A DNA stretch of 45,827 nucleotides, taken from assembly GCA_903921365.1 (NCBI GenBank), contig CAIXPS010000050.1, positions 1 to 45,827 of the forward strand. The letters run 5' to 3'. Each line of letters begins with the position of its first letter. Position 1 is the first letter of the stretch. Made by a program: the position numbers and the translations under genes. Source of the DNA: an uncultured bacterium (GTDB lineage: Bacteria > Chloroflexota > Anaerolineae > J036 > Brachytrichaceae). The notes beneath the pieces were generated by a model. That model was not told the origin of the DNA and searched no databases. It saw only the letters and a list, made by a program, of their open reading frames with translations. Below are positions 1 through 8,323 of the stretch, in pieces.

Positions 1-759
1 GTCATCGCGACGAAGGTGTCGCCGAACCACTTCGCGCCGGACGAACTGCGCGCCGCGTGCGAGCGCAGCTTGCGCAACCTGAACACGGATCGCATTGACC
101 TGTACCAGTTGCACTGGCCGAACCACGAGACGCCGATTGACGAAACACTCGGTGCGCTCGATGCGCTCAAGGCTGAGGGCAAGATACGGGCATATGGCGT
201 GTCCAACTTTGGCGTCCGTGATCTGGGCGAGGCCGCTGCCGCCGGCAAAGCAATCAGCAGCAACCAGCTGGCGTATAGCCTGCTCTTCCGCGCGCTCGAA
301 TACGAAATCCTGCCGTTGTGCCTCGAGCACGATGTGTCGGTGTTGACGTACTCGTCGCTGATGCAGGGGTTGTTGGCGGGTAAATATGCCACAGCGGACG
401 ACGTCCAGCCTGACCGCGCCCGCACGCGCCATTACTCCAGCGCGCGCCCGTTCGCCCGTCACAGCGAAGCCGGAGCCGAGCTCGAGACGTTTGCAGCGGT
501 TGCAGCGATTCGCCAGATCGCGGGCGAGCTGGGTCAGCCGATGGCCGACATTGGGTTGGCGTGGTTGATTGCGCAACCCGGTGTTACTTCGGTTATTGCC
601 GGCGCGCGCGACGCGGCACAGGCGCGCGGCATCGCCCGCGCCGTCGACCTGACCCTGTCCGCAGAGACGCTGGCGCGGTTGTCGCAGGTCACTGACGCAT
701 TGAAACAGAAGCTGGGCTCGAACCCCGATATGTGGCAAGGCGTGTCGAGGATGCGTTAA
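1..759 (+). CDS. aldo/keto reductase, 5' end outside window
   Basis: NADPH-dependent oxidoreductase of the aldo/keto reductase superfamily, presumably cytoplasmic; the substrate cannot be told. The reading frame is open from base 1 (VIATKV...), so this is the C-terminal part of a protein whose family is usually about 310-330 residues. Visible family marks are the DLYQLHWPN strand containing the active-site His, the YGVSNFG strand, the YSLLFR segment and the late cofactor-binding stretch TSVIAGAR. The N-terminal Asp, Tyr and Lys of the catalytic tetrad lie upstream of the window. The next gene starts 4 bases after the stop, so the two are probably cotranscribed. The family call is secure; subfamily is not. 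Confidence 0.93.
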   Translation, partial: VIATKVSPNHFAPDELRAACERSLRNLNTDRIDLYQLHWPNHETPIDETLGALDALKAEGKIRAYGVSNFGVRDLGEAAAAGKAISSNQLAYSLLFRALEYEILPLCLEHDVSVLTYSSLMQGLLAGKYATADDVQPDRARTRHYSSARPFARHSEAGAELETFAAVAAIRQIAGELGQPMADIGLAWLIAQPGVTSVIAGARDAAQARGIARAVDLTLSAETLARLSQVTDALKQKLGSNPDMWQGVSRMR

Positions 760-763
760 TCCT

Positions 764-1633
764 ATGCGCCTGACAACCTATCGCGATGCAGGTGAGTTTT
801 TGGCGCGGACGCGGGAAGTGCTGGCAAGCAACGAGATTGCCAATAACCTGATGCTGGGTCTCGCTTCACGACTTGCGGCGTCTCCTCAGACGAGTGGGGC
901 GCCGCCGTATCTGGCAACTGTCGACCAGGATGGAGAGTTGATCGCCGCGGCGTTGATGACCCCGCCATATCCGGTGACGCTGTATCGCTCCGATGCGGCT
1001 GCCACGCAGGTGGAGGCCGTCTTCGGCTTAATCGCCCGTGACCTGGTTAGTCACAACTGGCCGGTGCGCAGTGTTTCAGGGCGCTCACCCTTTGCCGAGG
1101 AGTTTACGCGTGTCTGGGCGGCGCACACGGGCGCGAGCGCCCGTGTCGCAATGCGCGAACGGATCTATGAGTTGCGCCAGGTGATTCCCGCGCGGCCTGT
1201 GCCAGGGCAAATTCGTGCCGCCACGCAGGCGGATTTGGAACTGGTGACGCAGTGGGCCGGTGAATTCTTCGCCGAGGCGTTGCCGGATGACCCTCCAGCG
1301 GACGCGCGCGACGTAGCAGCGCGCCGCATTGCCAGCGGCGACATCTTCTTATGGGAGGATGGCGGGAGACCTGTCTCGATGGCAGCCAAGACCCGTGGAA
1401 TGATCACGGTCATTTGCGTCAACCTGGTGTATACCCCGCCGCCGTTGCGCGGGCGCGGCTATGCGAGCGCGTGCGTGGCGGCGCTCAGTCAACACCTGCT
1501 GGATGTGGGCTGGAAGAGCTGCGCTCTGTTCACCGATCTGGCGAACCCGACCTCAAACAGCATTTATCAGAAGATCGGGTATAAGCCGGTGTGCGATTTT
1601 GATCAATATGCGTTTGACGTCGAGTTGGCTTAA
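764..1633 (+). CDS. GNAT family N-acetyltransferase
   Basis: Predicted acetyl-CoA-dependent N-acetyltransferase of 289 residues. The C-terminal half (about residues 150-285) is the GNAT fold: an N-terminal strand of the domain, then VYTPPPLRGRGYASACVAAL near residue 225 with the R-G-x-G-x-A pyrophosphate-binding motif A, and a late NSIYQKIGYKPV motif B-like segment typical of the family. The N-terminal half (residues 1-145) looks like a degenerate second GNAT-like lobe, common in this size class. The substrate is unknown. ATG lies 4 bases after the preceding stop, suggesting a two-gene operon with the reductase. No membrane segment or signal peptide is seen. Confidence 0.9.
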   Translation: MRLTTYRDAGEFLARTREVLASNEIANNLMLGLASRLAASPQTSGAPPYLATVDQDGELIAAALMTPPYPVTLYRSDAAATQVEAVFGLIARDLVSHNWPVRSVSGRSPFAEEFTRVWAAHTGASARVAMRERIYELRQVIPARPVPGQIRAATQADLELVTQWAGEFFAEALPDDPPADARDVAARRIASGDIFLWEDGGRPVSMAAKTRGMITVICVNLVYTPPPLRGRGYASACVAALSQHLLDVGWKSCALFTDLANPTSNSIYQKIGYKPVCDFDQYAFDVELA

Positions 1634-1695
1634 GCGGATGTTGCGATGCTACGCCATGTTTGGCCTCCAACTGAAATGTTAGAAATTTCACAATG

Positions 1696-1724
1696 TTGAC
1701 AAATGCATTGGCGTTTGATATATT
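1696..1724 (+). promoter_or_regulatory. near-consensus sigma-70 type promoter
   Basis: TTGACA at 1696-1701, a 17-base spacer, then TATATT at 1719-1724, inside an AT-rich stretch of an otherwise GC-rich window. It points at the muramidase gene starting at 1858, giving a leader of about 125 bases. The rest of the 1634-1857 intergenic region shows no gene. An AGAGGA-type ribosome site lies just before the ATG at 1858. Confidence 0.72.
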
Positions 1725-1857
1725 TTTTGCTGCATTCCCATTCCTCACTATACCCGCTAAGACGCACAACAGACACGCATGTGACGCCGCGAAGGCGCCT
1801 CCTAGCTATATCTGATCGGGCGAGATTCTATTTGGTCGTCAACAAGAGGATAGAGAC

Positions 1858-2802
1858 ATGGCAAATGGTATAAATGGACTTGGTCAAAACGCAATTGGCA
1901 TTGATGTCTCATACAGTCAGGATTATCAGGTGAACTGGCAGCAGTTCAGAGCTTCTGGGTTCTCATTCGCCTATATCAAGGCCACTGAAGGCACCGGGAT
2001 TTTTGACGTGCGGTTTAACAACCACTGGCAGGGCGCCCGTGCAGCAGGCATCCTCCGCGGTAGTTATCATTTCTTTCATCCTACTTTGGACCCACTCGTT
2101 CAGGCGCACAACTTCACTACCAGTGTTGGTGTGGGTCAGAGCGATCTGCCGCCTGTGCTTGATATTGAGGGTGATGGCGCTAATGCTTTCCTTGTGAACA
2201 ACATGGCGGCGAATTTCGACCGCGTGCGCATCTGGCTTGAGACCGTCGAAGGGGCGCTCAACCTTAAGCCCGTGATCTACACCGGCGCGGGTTTTTGGAA
2301 CCAGGTCATCAACCGCCTGGGCGGCGCGGCGCCGGGATGGCTGAACGGATATCGGCTGTGGGTGGCGAATTTTGTCGGAAGCTACACCGACGGCGTTACT
2401 TGGCCGCTGATGCCGAGCGGCTGGGATAACTGGACCTTCTGGCAGTTTTCCAGCCCCGGGGTATGGGGCGTCCCGGATCAAATCCCAGCGATCGCTAAGA
2501 GTCTGGATGTGGACTTTTATAACGGCACAGAGGAGCAGTTACGCGCATCGATTGGCGCCGATCCTGGTAGGCCTTTCGTTACCAAGACACCCTTCCACGG
2601 CACAAACCAGGAAGTCATCAATGTATTTTTTGCAGCTTTTGGCGAACCAGATTATTTCGATGTCAAAATGGTTAATGCCGGTTTGGCGCAACTCGCACAA
2701 AATCGCGAGGCTGCTTATACAGGGCCAGCAGTTGAGGATTTACCAAACTTGAGCGATGCCGACCGGCAGGCGCTCCTGAGTGTCCTGGTAGGGGCCGGGT
2801 AA
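1858..2802 (+). CDS. GH25 muramidase (lysozyme) with C-terminal accessory module
   Basis: Predicted N-acetylmuramidase of glycoside hydrolase family 25, cleaving the peptidoglycan glycan backbone. The catalytic domain spans about residues 10-230: GIDVSYSQ at the start with Asp16, the FAYIKATEG strand, SYHFFHP, and the LDIEGDG strand with Asp102 and Glu104, the usual catalytic pair. Residues 244-314 form a separate module repeated at the N-terminus of the next protein. No signal peptide or membrane segment precedes the enzyme domain, so export needs lysis or another route such as loading into the nearby injection system. It heads a tight plus-strand group with a strong promoter upstream. The start follows an AGAGGA site. 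Enzyme family is secure; the role in cell release or as cargo is inference. Confidence 0.9.
   Translation: MANGINGLGQNAIGIDVSYSQDYQVNWQQFRASGFSFAYIKATEGTGIFDVRFNNHWQGARAAGILRGSYHFFHPTLDPLVQAHNFTTSVGVGQSDLPPVLDIEGDGANAFLVNNMAANFDRVRIWLETVEGALNLKPVIYTGAGFWNQVINRLGGAAPGWLNGYRLWVANFVGSYTDGVTWPLMPSGWDNWTFWQFSSPGVWGVPDQIPAIAKSLDVDFYNGTEEQLRASIGADPGRPFVTKTPFHGTNQEVINVFFAAFGEPDYFDVKMVNAGLAQLAQNREAAYTGPAVEDLPNLSDADRQALLSVLVGAG
2587..2799 (+). repeat. shared 70-residue module, copy 1 (C-terminus of muramidase)
   Basis: Encodes residues 244-314 of the muramidase, running from FHGTNQEVINVFFAAFGE to SDADRQALL. It is nearly identical in protein sequence to the first 70 residues of the next gene, while many third codon positions differ. 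I do not recognise the module; a binding or docking role is a guess. Confidence 0.9.
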
Positions 2803-2807
2803 CCTAT

Positions 2808-3017
2808 ATGACAACTTTCCATGGCACGAATCAGGACGTCATCAATGTTTTCTTCGCGGCCTTTGGCGAACCGGACTATTTCGATGTCAAGATGGTCAAT
2901 GCCGGTTTGGCAAGTCTCGCTCAGAATCGCCAGGCTGCTTACACAGGCCCAGCCGTTGAGGACTTGCCGAACCTGAGTGATGCTGACCGGCAGGCGCTCT
3001 TGCAGGTATTGGCGCAA
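2808..3017 (+). repeat. shared 70-residue module, copy 2 (N-terminus of next gene)
   Basis: Encodes residues 1-70 of the 456-residue protein. It matches copy 1 almost residue for residue (FHGTNQDVINVFFAAFGE, TGPAVEDLPNLSDADRQ). The copies lie back to back, separated only by the stop of one gene and the start of the next. Confidence 0.9.
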
Positions 3018-4178
3018 CCGGTAAACTGGCCTGAGTTTGGTTTCACTGCTGATAAAACGAGCATCCAGGCGGGAGACCCGGTGAAATTCAGTTGGAAGGT
3101 CAGCGATGGGGTGGAAGGCGTTTACTTCTGGAACGGTCTTGCGTTTGAGGGAGTAGGTGGAACGGATTCCCGCACGGTGCAACCCCAGAAAACGTCTGAT
3201 TACCGGCTGAAAGTAGTAGCCAGACATGGTCAGGAGTTCATCAGCACCCCCATCCAGGTGGTTGTGACCGCCAGGTCGAAGCCGTGCATTGGTGTGAATG
3301 TCATCTCTAACGGCGACGCGGCGCGGGCTGCGATTGCCGCCGGTTGCAAGTTTATCTCGGTGACTTTCAATCCAGACTTGGCGCGTGAGTTAAAGCAACA
3401 GCATCCTGATGTGTTGGTTGCCAGCCGCGCAAACTTCTACAAGGGGCATCTCCCGTCGCTGGCTGAGTTTCGCGACAAACATGGTTACGCACTGAGCACG
3501 CCTGGCATGATCGTTTATGGCGTCAATGAGAACGATCAGATAGGCGACGGTGGGCAATCAGGAGAGCGTCCTGATGAGATACGCAAGCGTTCTGAGTGGG
3601 ACGCGCAGATGTGGCAGGTCTGCAAGGATGCCGGGGTAATATTCGCGGGCGGCGGCTACGCGATGGGTGGGCCGAACATCGTTGTGCCTGTAATCCGTGC
3701 AGCCATGAAGCAATACTACGCGCCGCTGTTCAACGCTGGCATGTGGTTCAACCAGCATATGTATAGCGGGAACGATCATTCAAACACCCCCATCAAGACG
3801 CGCATTTTCAACACGACGCCGTTTACAGTAACCTGGGACGGGATAACGGCGACAGGGCGGCGGACATGGTGGCTTGAGGAACGCCCGCGATTCTACCTCC
3901 AGTGGTGCGGGTTTGATGGCGATAAGTCCACGTTCATCTCAGACGAAATCGGCGTAGACAATCCAGGGCCGTTCTCAGACTTTGGATTCACGGCTCAAGA
4001 AGTTGGCGCATGGTGTGCACGCTGGCAGGCTATCAACTCGGAGCCGATGCCGGATGGCGCGCATGGCGCGTACAAGGTGATCGGCGGTGCGCTGTTTCAG
4101 TCGGGCGATCCCGGCACATGGAAGGCGTTTGAGGTCAACCGATACTTCGACGGCATCAAGGCCGCGGGGGTGTGGTAG
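2808..4178 (+). CDS. three-module protein: shared module, Ig-like domain, TIM-barrel-like domain
   Basis: 456 residues, no signal peptide. Residues 1-70 repeat the muramidase C-terminal module. Residues about 75-153 look like an Ig-like sandwich of the 'tadkTSIQAGDPVKFSWKVSDG' type seen in extracellular Chloroflexota proteins. Residues about 158-456 look like a barrel related to glycoside hydrolases: CIGVNVISNG at the start, a FISVTFNPDL strand, IVYGVNEND, FAGGGYAMGGPN, then an aromatic-rich end (RFYLQWCGFDG, ISDEIGVDNPG). The Asp/Glu pairs at strand ends would suit a hydrolase, but I cannot assign a family or substrate. The ATG is 5 bases after the previous stop. The pairing with a muramidase suggests a joint action on a cell surface; this is inference. 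Confidence 0.75.
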   Translation: MTTFHGTNQDVINVFFAAFGEPDYFDVKMVNAGLASLAQNRQAAYTGPAVEDLPNLSDADRQALLQVLAQPVNWPEFGFTADKTSIQAGDPVKFSWKVSDGVEGVYFWNGLAFEGVGGTDSRTVQPQKTSDYRLKVVARHGQEFISTPIQVVVTARSKPCIGVNVISNGDAARAAIAAGCKFISVTFNPDLARELKQQHPDVLVASRANFYKGHLPSLAEFRDKHGYALSTPGMIVYGVNENDQIGDGGQSGERPDEIRKRSEWDAQMWQVCKDAGVIFAGGGYAMGGPNIVVPVIRAAMKQYYAPLFNAGMWFNQHMYSGNDHSNTPIKTRIFNTTPFTVTWDGITATGRRTWWLEERPRFYLQWCGFDGDKSTFISDEIGVDNPGPFSDFGFTAQEVGAWCARWQAINSEPMPDGAHGAYKVIGGALFQSGDPGTWKAFEVNRYFDGIKAAGVW

Positions 4179-4226
4179 CGTCAAACTGTCGTTATGCACT
4201 CAGTTGAGCGTTGAAGGAGAAGGGAT

Positions 4227-5315
4227 ATGAGCACTGTGAATGACCTGGAATCTGATGTTATTAAGGCCGCAGACGAAATGGCTGAGAATCTGCATCTGTT
4301 TGGCGCACAACCCGAGCCAACAGATGGCAATGAACCGCTGGTCGTGATGAAGCCGCGCGTGTTTGTCATCAATTTCGACCCGATCGTGAATGTGTCAACG
4401 GGTCTGCGGTTGACCCAGCAGATGGGCTGGCGTGACATCAACGAATTGATCCCAGGGTACATTGCAGACATAAACGAGTGCAGCAACGGGTTGGTCCAGT
4501 ACAACGTGGTGGGGCGCGTCGACGTTAATGAATTTCCGATAATGAAAACGCCAATGGGTGTGTCCCAATTTACCCCGGATAGGTATCAGTCAGTTTTGCA
4601 CAATCCATCACCTGCGGATTCACATGTCCAGATTGATTATGGCCGCATCCTGTCAGACCATCTCCTGATCGAGCGCGTCATGCTGGGTGAGTTTGATGAA
4701 GTATGGGCGTTTGGCGGGCCATACTTTGGCTTTTTGGAGTCGACTATGGCGGGTATAGGGGCGTTCTTCTGCAACGGGGAGCCCATTCCAAACTCACCCA
4801 GCCCGCGCAAGTTCGTGGTGATGGGTTTTAACTACGACCGCAGCCTCGGCGTCGGCCAGATGCTGGAATCCCTTGGGCATCGCGCTGAGACGACGCTTGC
4901 GCAACAGTTTCGCTGCATTGATTTCTGGAACTGGGCATACCAGGATGGCAATACGCGCAACCCCAAAACAAAAGAGTTGAGCGCGTTGAATCTGCTCGAA
5001 CGCTTTTTCTGCTTCGATCAGATAACGCCGGGGCAATCCAATGTCGGCACGATGCACTATGCGCCGAATAGCACAACGGACTACCAGTGGGATTTGACGA
5101 CGCCGGTGCTTTCCTGCGCGGATGATTGGCTGCAGTTTCCAAATCTACCCAACCCGCCGCACTTCCGCGCGATGTCAACGCAGGACTGGGGCGGCGGTGA
5201 TATCCGTGCGCACCACAAGTTTTGGCTCTCGCATTTGCCCAAGGCTGCGGGGAGCATGCGCGGTGTGCGCAATAACTGGTGGCACTATGTCATTGATCCG
5301 AATAATGTAGGCTGA
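4227..5315 (+). CDS. conserved protein of unknown function
   Basis: 362 residues, soluble, no signal peptide or membrane segment. An AAGGAGAAGGGAT ribosome site sets the start. The protein opens with a short acidic helix, then alternates strands and helices: KPRVFVINFDP near residue 45, a region with HVQIDYGRILSDH, then DEVWAFGGPYFGFLEST and RKFVVMGFNYDRSLG followed by ESLGHRAE. These last motifs look like the core of one globular alpha/beta domain that I associate with large extracellular Chloroflexota proteins of unknown function; a hydrolase-like fold is possible but not shown. It is the third gene after the muramidase on the same strand (48-base gap), so probably in the same transcript. 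Confidence 0.7.
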   Translation: MSTVNDLESDVIKAADEMAENLHLFGAQPEPTDGNEPLVVMKPRVFVINFDPIVNVSTGLRLTQQMGWRDINELIPGYIADINECSNGLVQYNVVGRVDVNEFPIMKTPMGVSQFTPDRYQSVLHNPSPADSHVQIDYGRILSDHLLIERVMLGEFDEVWAFGGPYFGFLESTMAGIGAFFCNGEPIPNSPSPRKFVVMGFNYDRSLGVGQMLESLGHRAETTLAQQFRCIDFWNWAYQDGNTRNPKTKELSALNLLERFFCFDQITPGQSNVGTMHYAPNSTTDYQWDLTTPVLSCADDWLQFPNLPNPPHFRAMSTQDWGGGDIRAHHKFWLSHLPKAAGSMRGVRNNWWHYVIDPNNVG

Positions 5316-5351
5316 TGCGGTCTTTAGTTCGGATGTGCCAAAAATAGCCGG

Positions 5352-7238
5352 TTATCCCGCGATGGGCGATGGTATGGTGGCGTTCCTGCCGCTTAGTTCG
5401 ATCGCCAGGTCTACCACGTGTGTTGTCTCGAAGAAATCAAGATACAGCAGCGAGATTCGGTTTTCACCAGTGAACATATTGGCGAAGTTGTTGAGAACGA
5501 TAGCGTCCAGGTCCTTATCGATTCTCTGGCTCAGGTCAAACAGGGTTTTCCAGCCCAGCGAATCGTCGGTCTCTTTGAGCTTTATGACAGAAAATAGCGC
5601 CAGATTTCCGAGAACAGGCGTCGCCAGTTCCAACGGTATTTTCCAATTTCTGATCGGTCCAGATAGGCTGCCGCCCACGATCTTCACGGCGTCGTCGCCG
5701 TTAGGTGTCAGCGTCATATAAAGGGCAAATGGCAGATCGCGGTCGATTGCGCACTGAAAATGCTGTTTTTGTGAGGCGGTATTGTCTTGTGGGTTGTCTT
5801 TGTTTGAATAGTAGCCAGACAAGACGCCGTTATTGCTATCGCTGTCGGGCGGGCTGTAAGGCGCCGGCCAGAATACGGGGTCGCTCGAATTGTCGTTCAC
5901 CAGGATGATGCGTGATTTAGCTTCACCACTCTGTTGAATGATGTCGTCATAGGTCTGGTTGAAGGGATTATTGGCGCGCGCCTTCATAACGAGGGGCCGA
6001 TCACCGGGACGGGCAAACGCGCAGAGCACCGAAACGTCTGAGAGGAAGCACGCATTGTGATAGAGCAGGTGGAAAATGGCCGTAGCCGGCCGATACACCC
6101 CGATTGTCGTGACCCCGCTGCTGCTCCAGTCCCCGGTCACTGGAATATCGCCGGCCTGGCCGAAGTGGATGCTTTGATCCGCACAGTTTGGCGGGGTATA
6201 GTCCTTGAGGTGGAACGTCTGGTCACCCGGCCGGTAGACGCCAACGGAATCCCAGCCTTTCCCAGACCAGTCCCCGACCACAGGAATATCTCCGGGCTGG
6301 CCGAACTGCACCGTGAGATGCGGGTCGCCTTGTGAATTGCTGTTGCTCAGGTAAAACGTTTGGTTACTCGGCCGATACACGCCGACGGAATCGTACCCCT
6401 TACCGGTCCAATCGCCAGCGACAGGAATATCTCCCGCCTGCGCAAACGAACACGGGAACACAGTTATGGCGCCGTCAGGCGCGTTGCTGCTGGACAGGTA
6501 GAAATTGCATTCGCCGGGCCTGAAAATCCCAATGGTGCACTGGCCGTCGCGCGACCAGTTTCCCAGAATCGGGATGTCGCCGGGTAAGCCAAATTTCACC
6601 TTTAGTTCTGGTTCGCCCGATGCTGTGCTATTTCTCAACAGAAAGGTGGATGTGCTTGACTCGTAGACGCCCAGGCCGAAGAGATTCCTGGTATAGGCAT
6701 ACGGTCCCAGCTTTGCTTTGACCAGATCGGCAAACTCGGCATACTGCTGATCGCCAAAGCCGACCCAATGACCCAGCGTGGCAAACACGATTTCCCCGTC
6801 GACGCCAGCCATGAAGTCAGCAATTTCCTGGAGAATATCCTTGTAGTTGATCCCTTTCAACCCGTGGAAGGAGTAGTATTCCGTGTCCTTTTTATCAAAG
6901 AACACACGGAGGTCGAAACCGCGAATTCCCTGCGCCAATTGCTGCGCAATCGTTTGCCCGGTTGCTTTTGCCATGCCGTGGATGGCCGGAAAAGCGGCGT
7001 TTTGGATGTCATCTATCTGTTTGGCGAGTGTGTCCCCGATGAAGCCGACCCCGGCGATCTTTTTTCTGACCTGTTCCAGTTCCACTGAAATCCGCGTAAA
7101 TACAGCATTGCGCGCATCAGGCACCATCTCGTTAACCAGTTCATTGGTCGCAGAATCGTGTGACGCGGGCAGGCAGATATGCCGCAGCTTCTTGCCGTGA
7201 ATAGCGGGCGTCAGATGCATCCAGTTCTGGTAATCCAT
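5352..7238 (-). CDS. PI-PLC-like phosphodiesterase split by a five-unit repeat domain
   Basis: 628 residues. The N-terminal 185 residues match the X-domain of bacterial phosphatidylinositol-specific phospholipase C: LPASHDSAT with catalytic-type His27, GIRGFDLRVFF with Asp109 and Arg111, and YYSFHGL with the second catalytic-type His125. The barrel is then interrupted (about residues 188-418) by five units of the form GVYRPSxxTFYLxNS...GDIPVxGDW, probably a small propeller or stacked sheet, and resumes with MKARANNPFNQTY and an aromatic C-terminal half (YLDFFETTHVVDLA). No signal peptide is visible although bacterial PI-PLCs are usually secreted. It lies downstream of the injection-system operon and the SARP gene on the same strand, so eCIS cargo is a fair hypothesis. 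A GGAGG site lies 12 bases before the ATG. Substrate is unknown. Confidence 0.82.
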   Translation of the reverse strand: MDYQNWMHLTPAIHGKKLRHICLPASHDSATNELVNEMVPDARNAVFTRISVELEQVRKKIAGVGFIGDTLAKQIDDIQNAAFPAIHGMAKATGQTIAQQLAQGIRGFDLRVFFDKKDTEYYSFHGLKGINYKDILQEIADFMAGVDGEIVFATLGHWVGFGDQQYAEFADLVKAKLGPYAYTRNLFGLGVYESSTSTFLLRNSTASGEPELKVKFGLPGDIPILGNWSRDGQCTIGIFRPGECNFYLSSSNAPDGAITVFPCSFAQAGDIPVAGDWTGKGYDSVGVYRPSNQTFYLSNSNSQGDPHLTVQFGQPGDIPVVGDWSGKGWDSVGVYRPGDQTFHLKDYTPPNCADQSIHFGQAGDIPVTGDWSSSGVTTIGVYRPATAIFHLLYHNACFLSDVSVLCAFARPGDRPLVMKARANNPFNQTYDDIIQQSGEAKSRIILVNDNSSDPVFWPAPYSPPDSDSNNGVLSGYYSNKDNPQDNTASQKQHFQCAIDRDLPFALYMTLTPNGDDAVKIVGGSLSGPIRNWKIPLELATPVLGNLALFSVIKLKETDDSLGWKTLFDLSQRIDKDLDAIVLNNFANMFTGENRISLLYLDFFETTHVVDLAIELSGRNATIPSPIAG

Positions 7239-7372
7239 ATTAAAGTGTCGCCTCCAGATGTTTTAATATGAGCGGATAGACGTCCCGCGCCGCATTCTTG
7301 CCGAAAATGCAATCGAGATGTCCGTAATGTGGAATGAGGTAGCGTATGCCACAAACTCAGTGATTAACCAAT

Positions 7373-8323
7373 TCACAGGCCGCACATCTCATCGGCGCCG
7401 TCATTGTCAACAGTCTGCGCCAACTGCACCATGGCGTGACGAAGTTGCGAGTAGGCATCGTCAAACGCGCGCATGGCCGCGCGAAACTCGCGCATGGCCT
7501 CTCGTTGCGATCTCACAGCTTTGGCTTCGCCGGGGATTTGCGAGCGGACGTTCTCCGATGCCTTGAGGCACGCCTCGTAAAGCGTCCGGGTCTCCAGCAT
7601 TGGCTCGATGTTCAGTTCCGATCGCAGGGCGGCGCGGCACGCTTCGTACTGGCGCAACGCCAACGCGCGCTGGCCTGATTGCATGCACAGTCGCATCATC
7701 TGGCGGTGAATGTCTTCGCGCAACGGGTCGTGACGCAGGATGCGCTGGCCGTACAACAGGCTTTGCTCGTAAGCGCGATGATGCAGGCTATAGTCCATCA
7801 CATGGGTCAGACCGTTCAAGTAGAGGCACTGAAGGCGCTCGCGCTCCTGCACCGCCCAGTCCTCATAGAAATTTTCGAGCAAATCGGCGGTGTAGAGGCT
7901 TAACACCTCCTCGACGGCAGTCGCCTCAGCAGCAGAGATGGACTGTACCGGACAAGAGATGAAGCGAGTCACCTGCTCCTCAAACGCCTTCACGTCAAGC
8001 CAGTGAGTGCTTTCGCAGTTGAAACGGATGCCCTCCTGCGGCAAGGTGGTCAGGTACGTTCCGGGGGGCACGCCGGGCGGCTCCAGCACTCGGCGCAAGC
8101 GCCACACCGCCGTATTCAGACAACTGCGGGCGCGCTCTTCGCTAAACTCTCTCCAGAACAGGCCAGCGAGGAAGTCCCGCGTGTCGGTGTGGCACTGCTG
8201 CAGGACGAGGTATGCCAGGAGCGCCTGCACGCCACGCGTCAACTTTGGCGTGGCTGGCGTGGAAATAGCGTCGTCATGCATGACGCGGACATTGCCGAAC
8301 AGGAAGACACGTAGAACACTCAT
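7373..8323 (-). CDS. SARP/BTAD-family transcriptional regulator
   Basis: 316 residues. The N-terminal 100 residues form an OmpR-type winged helix as in the SARP family (LRVFLFGNVRV, KLTRGVQALLAYLVLQ, SCLNTAVWRLRRVLEP, followed by GIRFNCEST). Residues about 105-255 form the all-helical BTAD domain (YTADLLENFYEDWAVQERERL, ILRHDPLREDIHRQMMRLCMQSGQRALALRQYEACRAAL, IEPMLETRTLYEA). I start it at 8323, nine codons inside the longest frame, because a GGAGGAAT site lies directly upstream. SARPs are activators that bind direct repeats of 11-base period near promoters; such repeats lie upstream of the first eCIS gene (35944-35981). It is thus the natural candidate activator of the cluster. The C-terminal 60 residues are a short helical tail without a recognised domain. 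Confidence 0.9.
   Translation of the reverse strand: MSVLRVFLFGNVRVMHDDAISTPATPKLTRGVQALLAYLVLQQCHTDTRDFLAGLFWREFSEERARSCLNTAVWRLRRVLEPPGVPPGTYLTTLPQEGIRFNCESTHWLDVKAFEEQVTRFISCPVQSISAAEATAVEEVLSLYTADLLENFYEDWAVQERERLQCLYLNGLTHVMDYSLHHRAYEQSLLYGQRILRHDPLREDIHRQMMRLCMQSGQRALALRQYEACRAALRSELNIEPMLETRTLYEACLKASENVRSQIPGEAKAVRSQREAMREFRAAMRAFDDAYSQLRHAMVQLAQTVDNDGADEMCGL

Noticed and set aside
5352-7238. Reading the repeats as an integrin-type FG-GAP domain with calcium loops
   Set aside because: The units have GDIPVxGDW but lack a clear DxDxDG calcium loop; I describe them only as a repeat domain.
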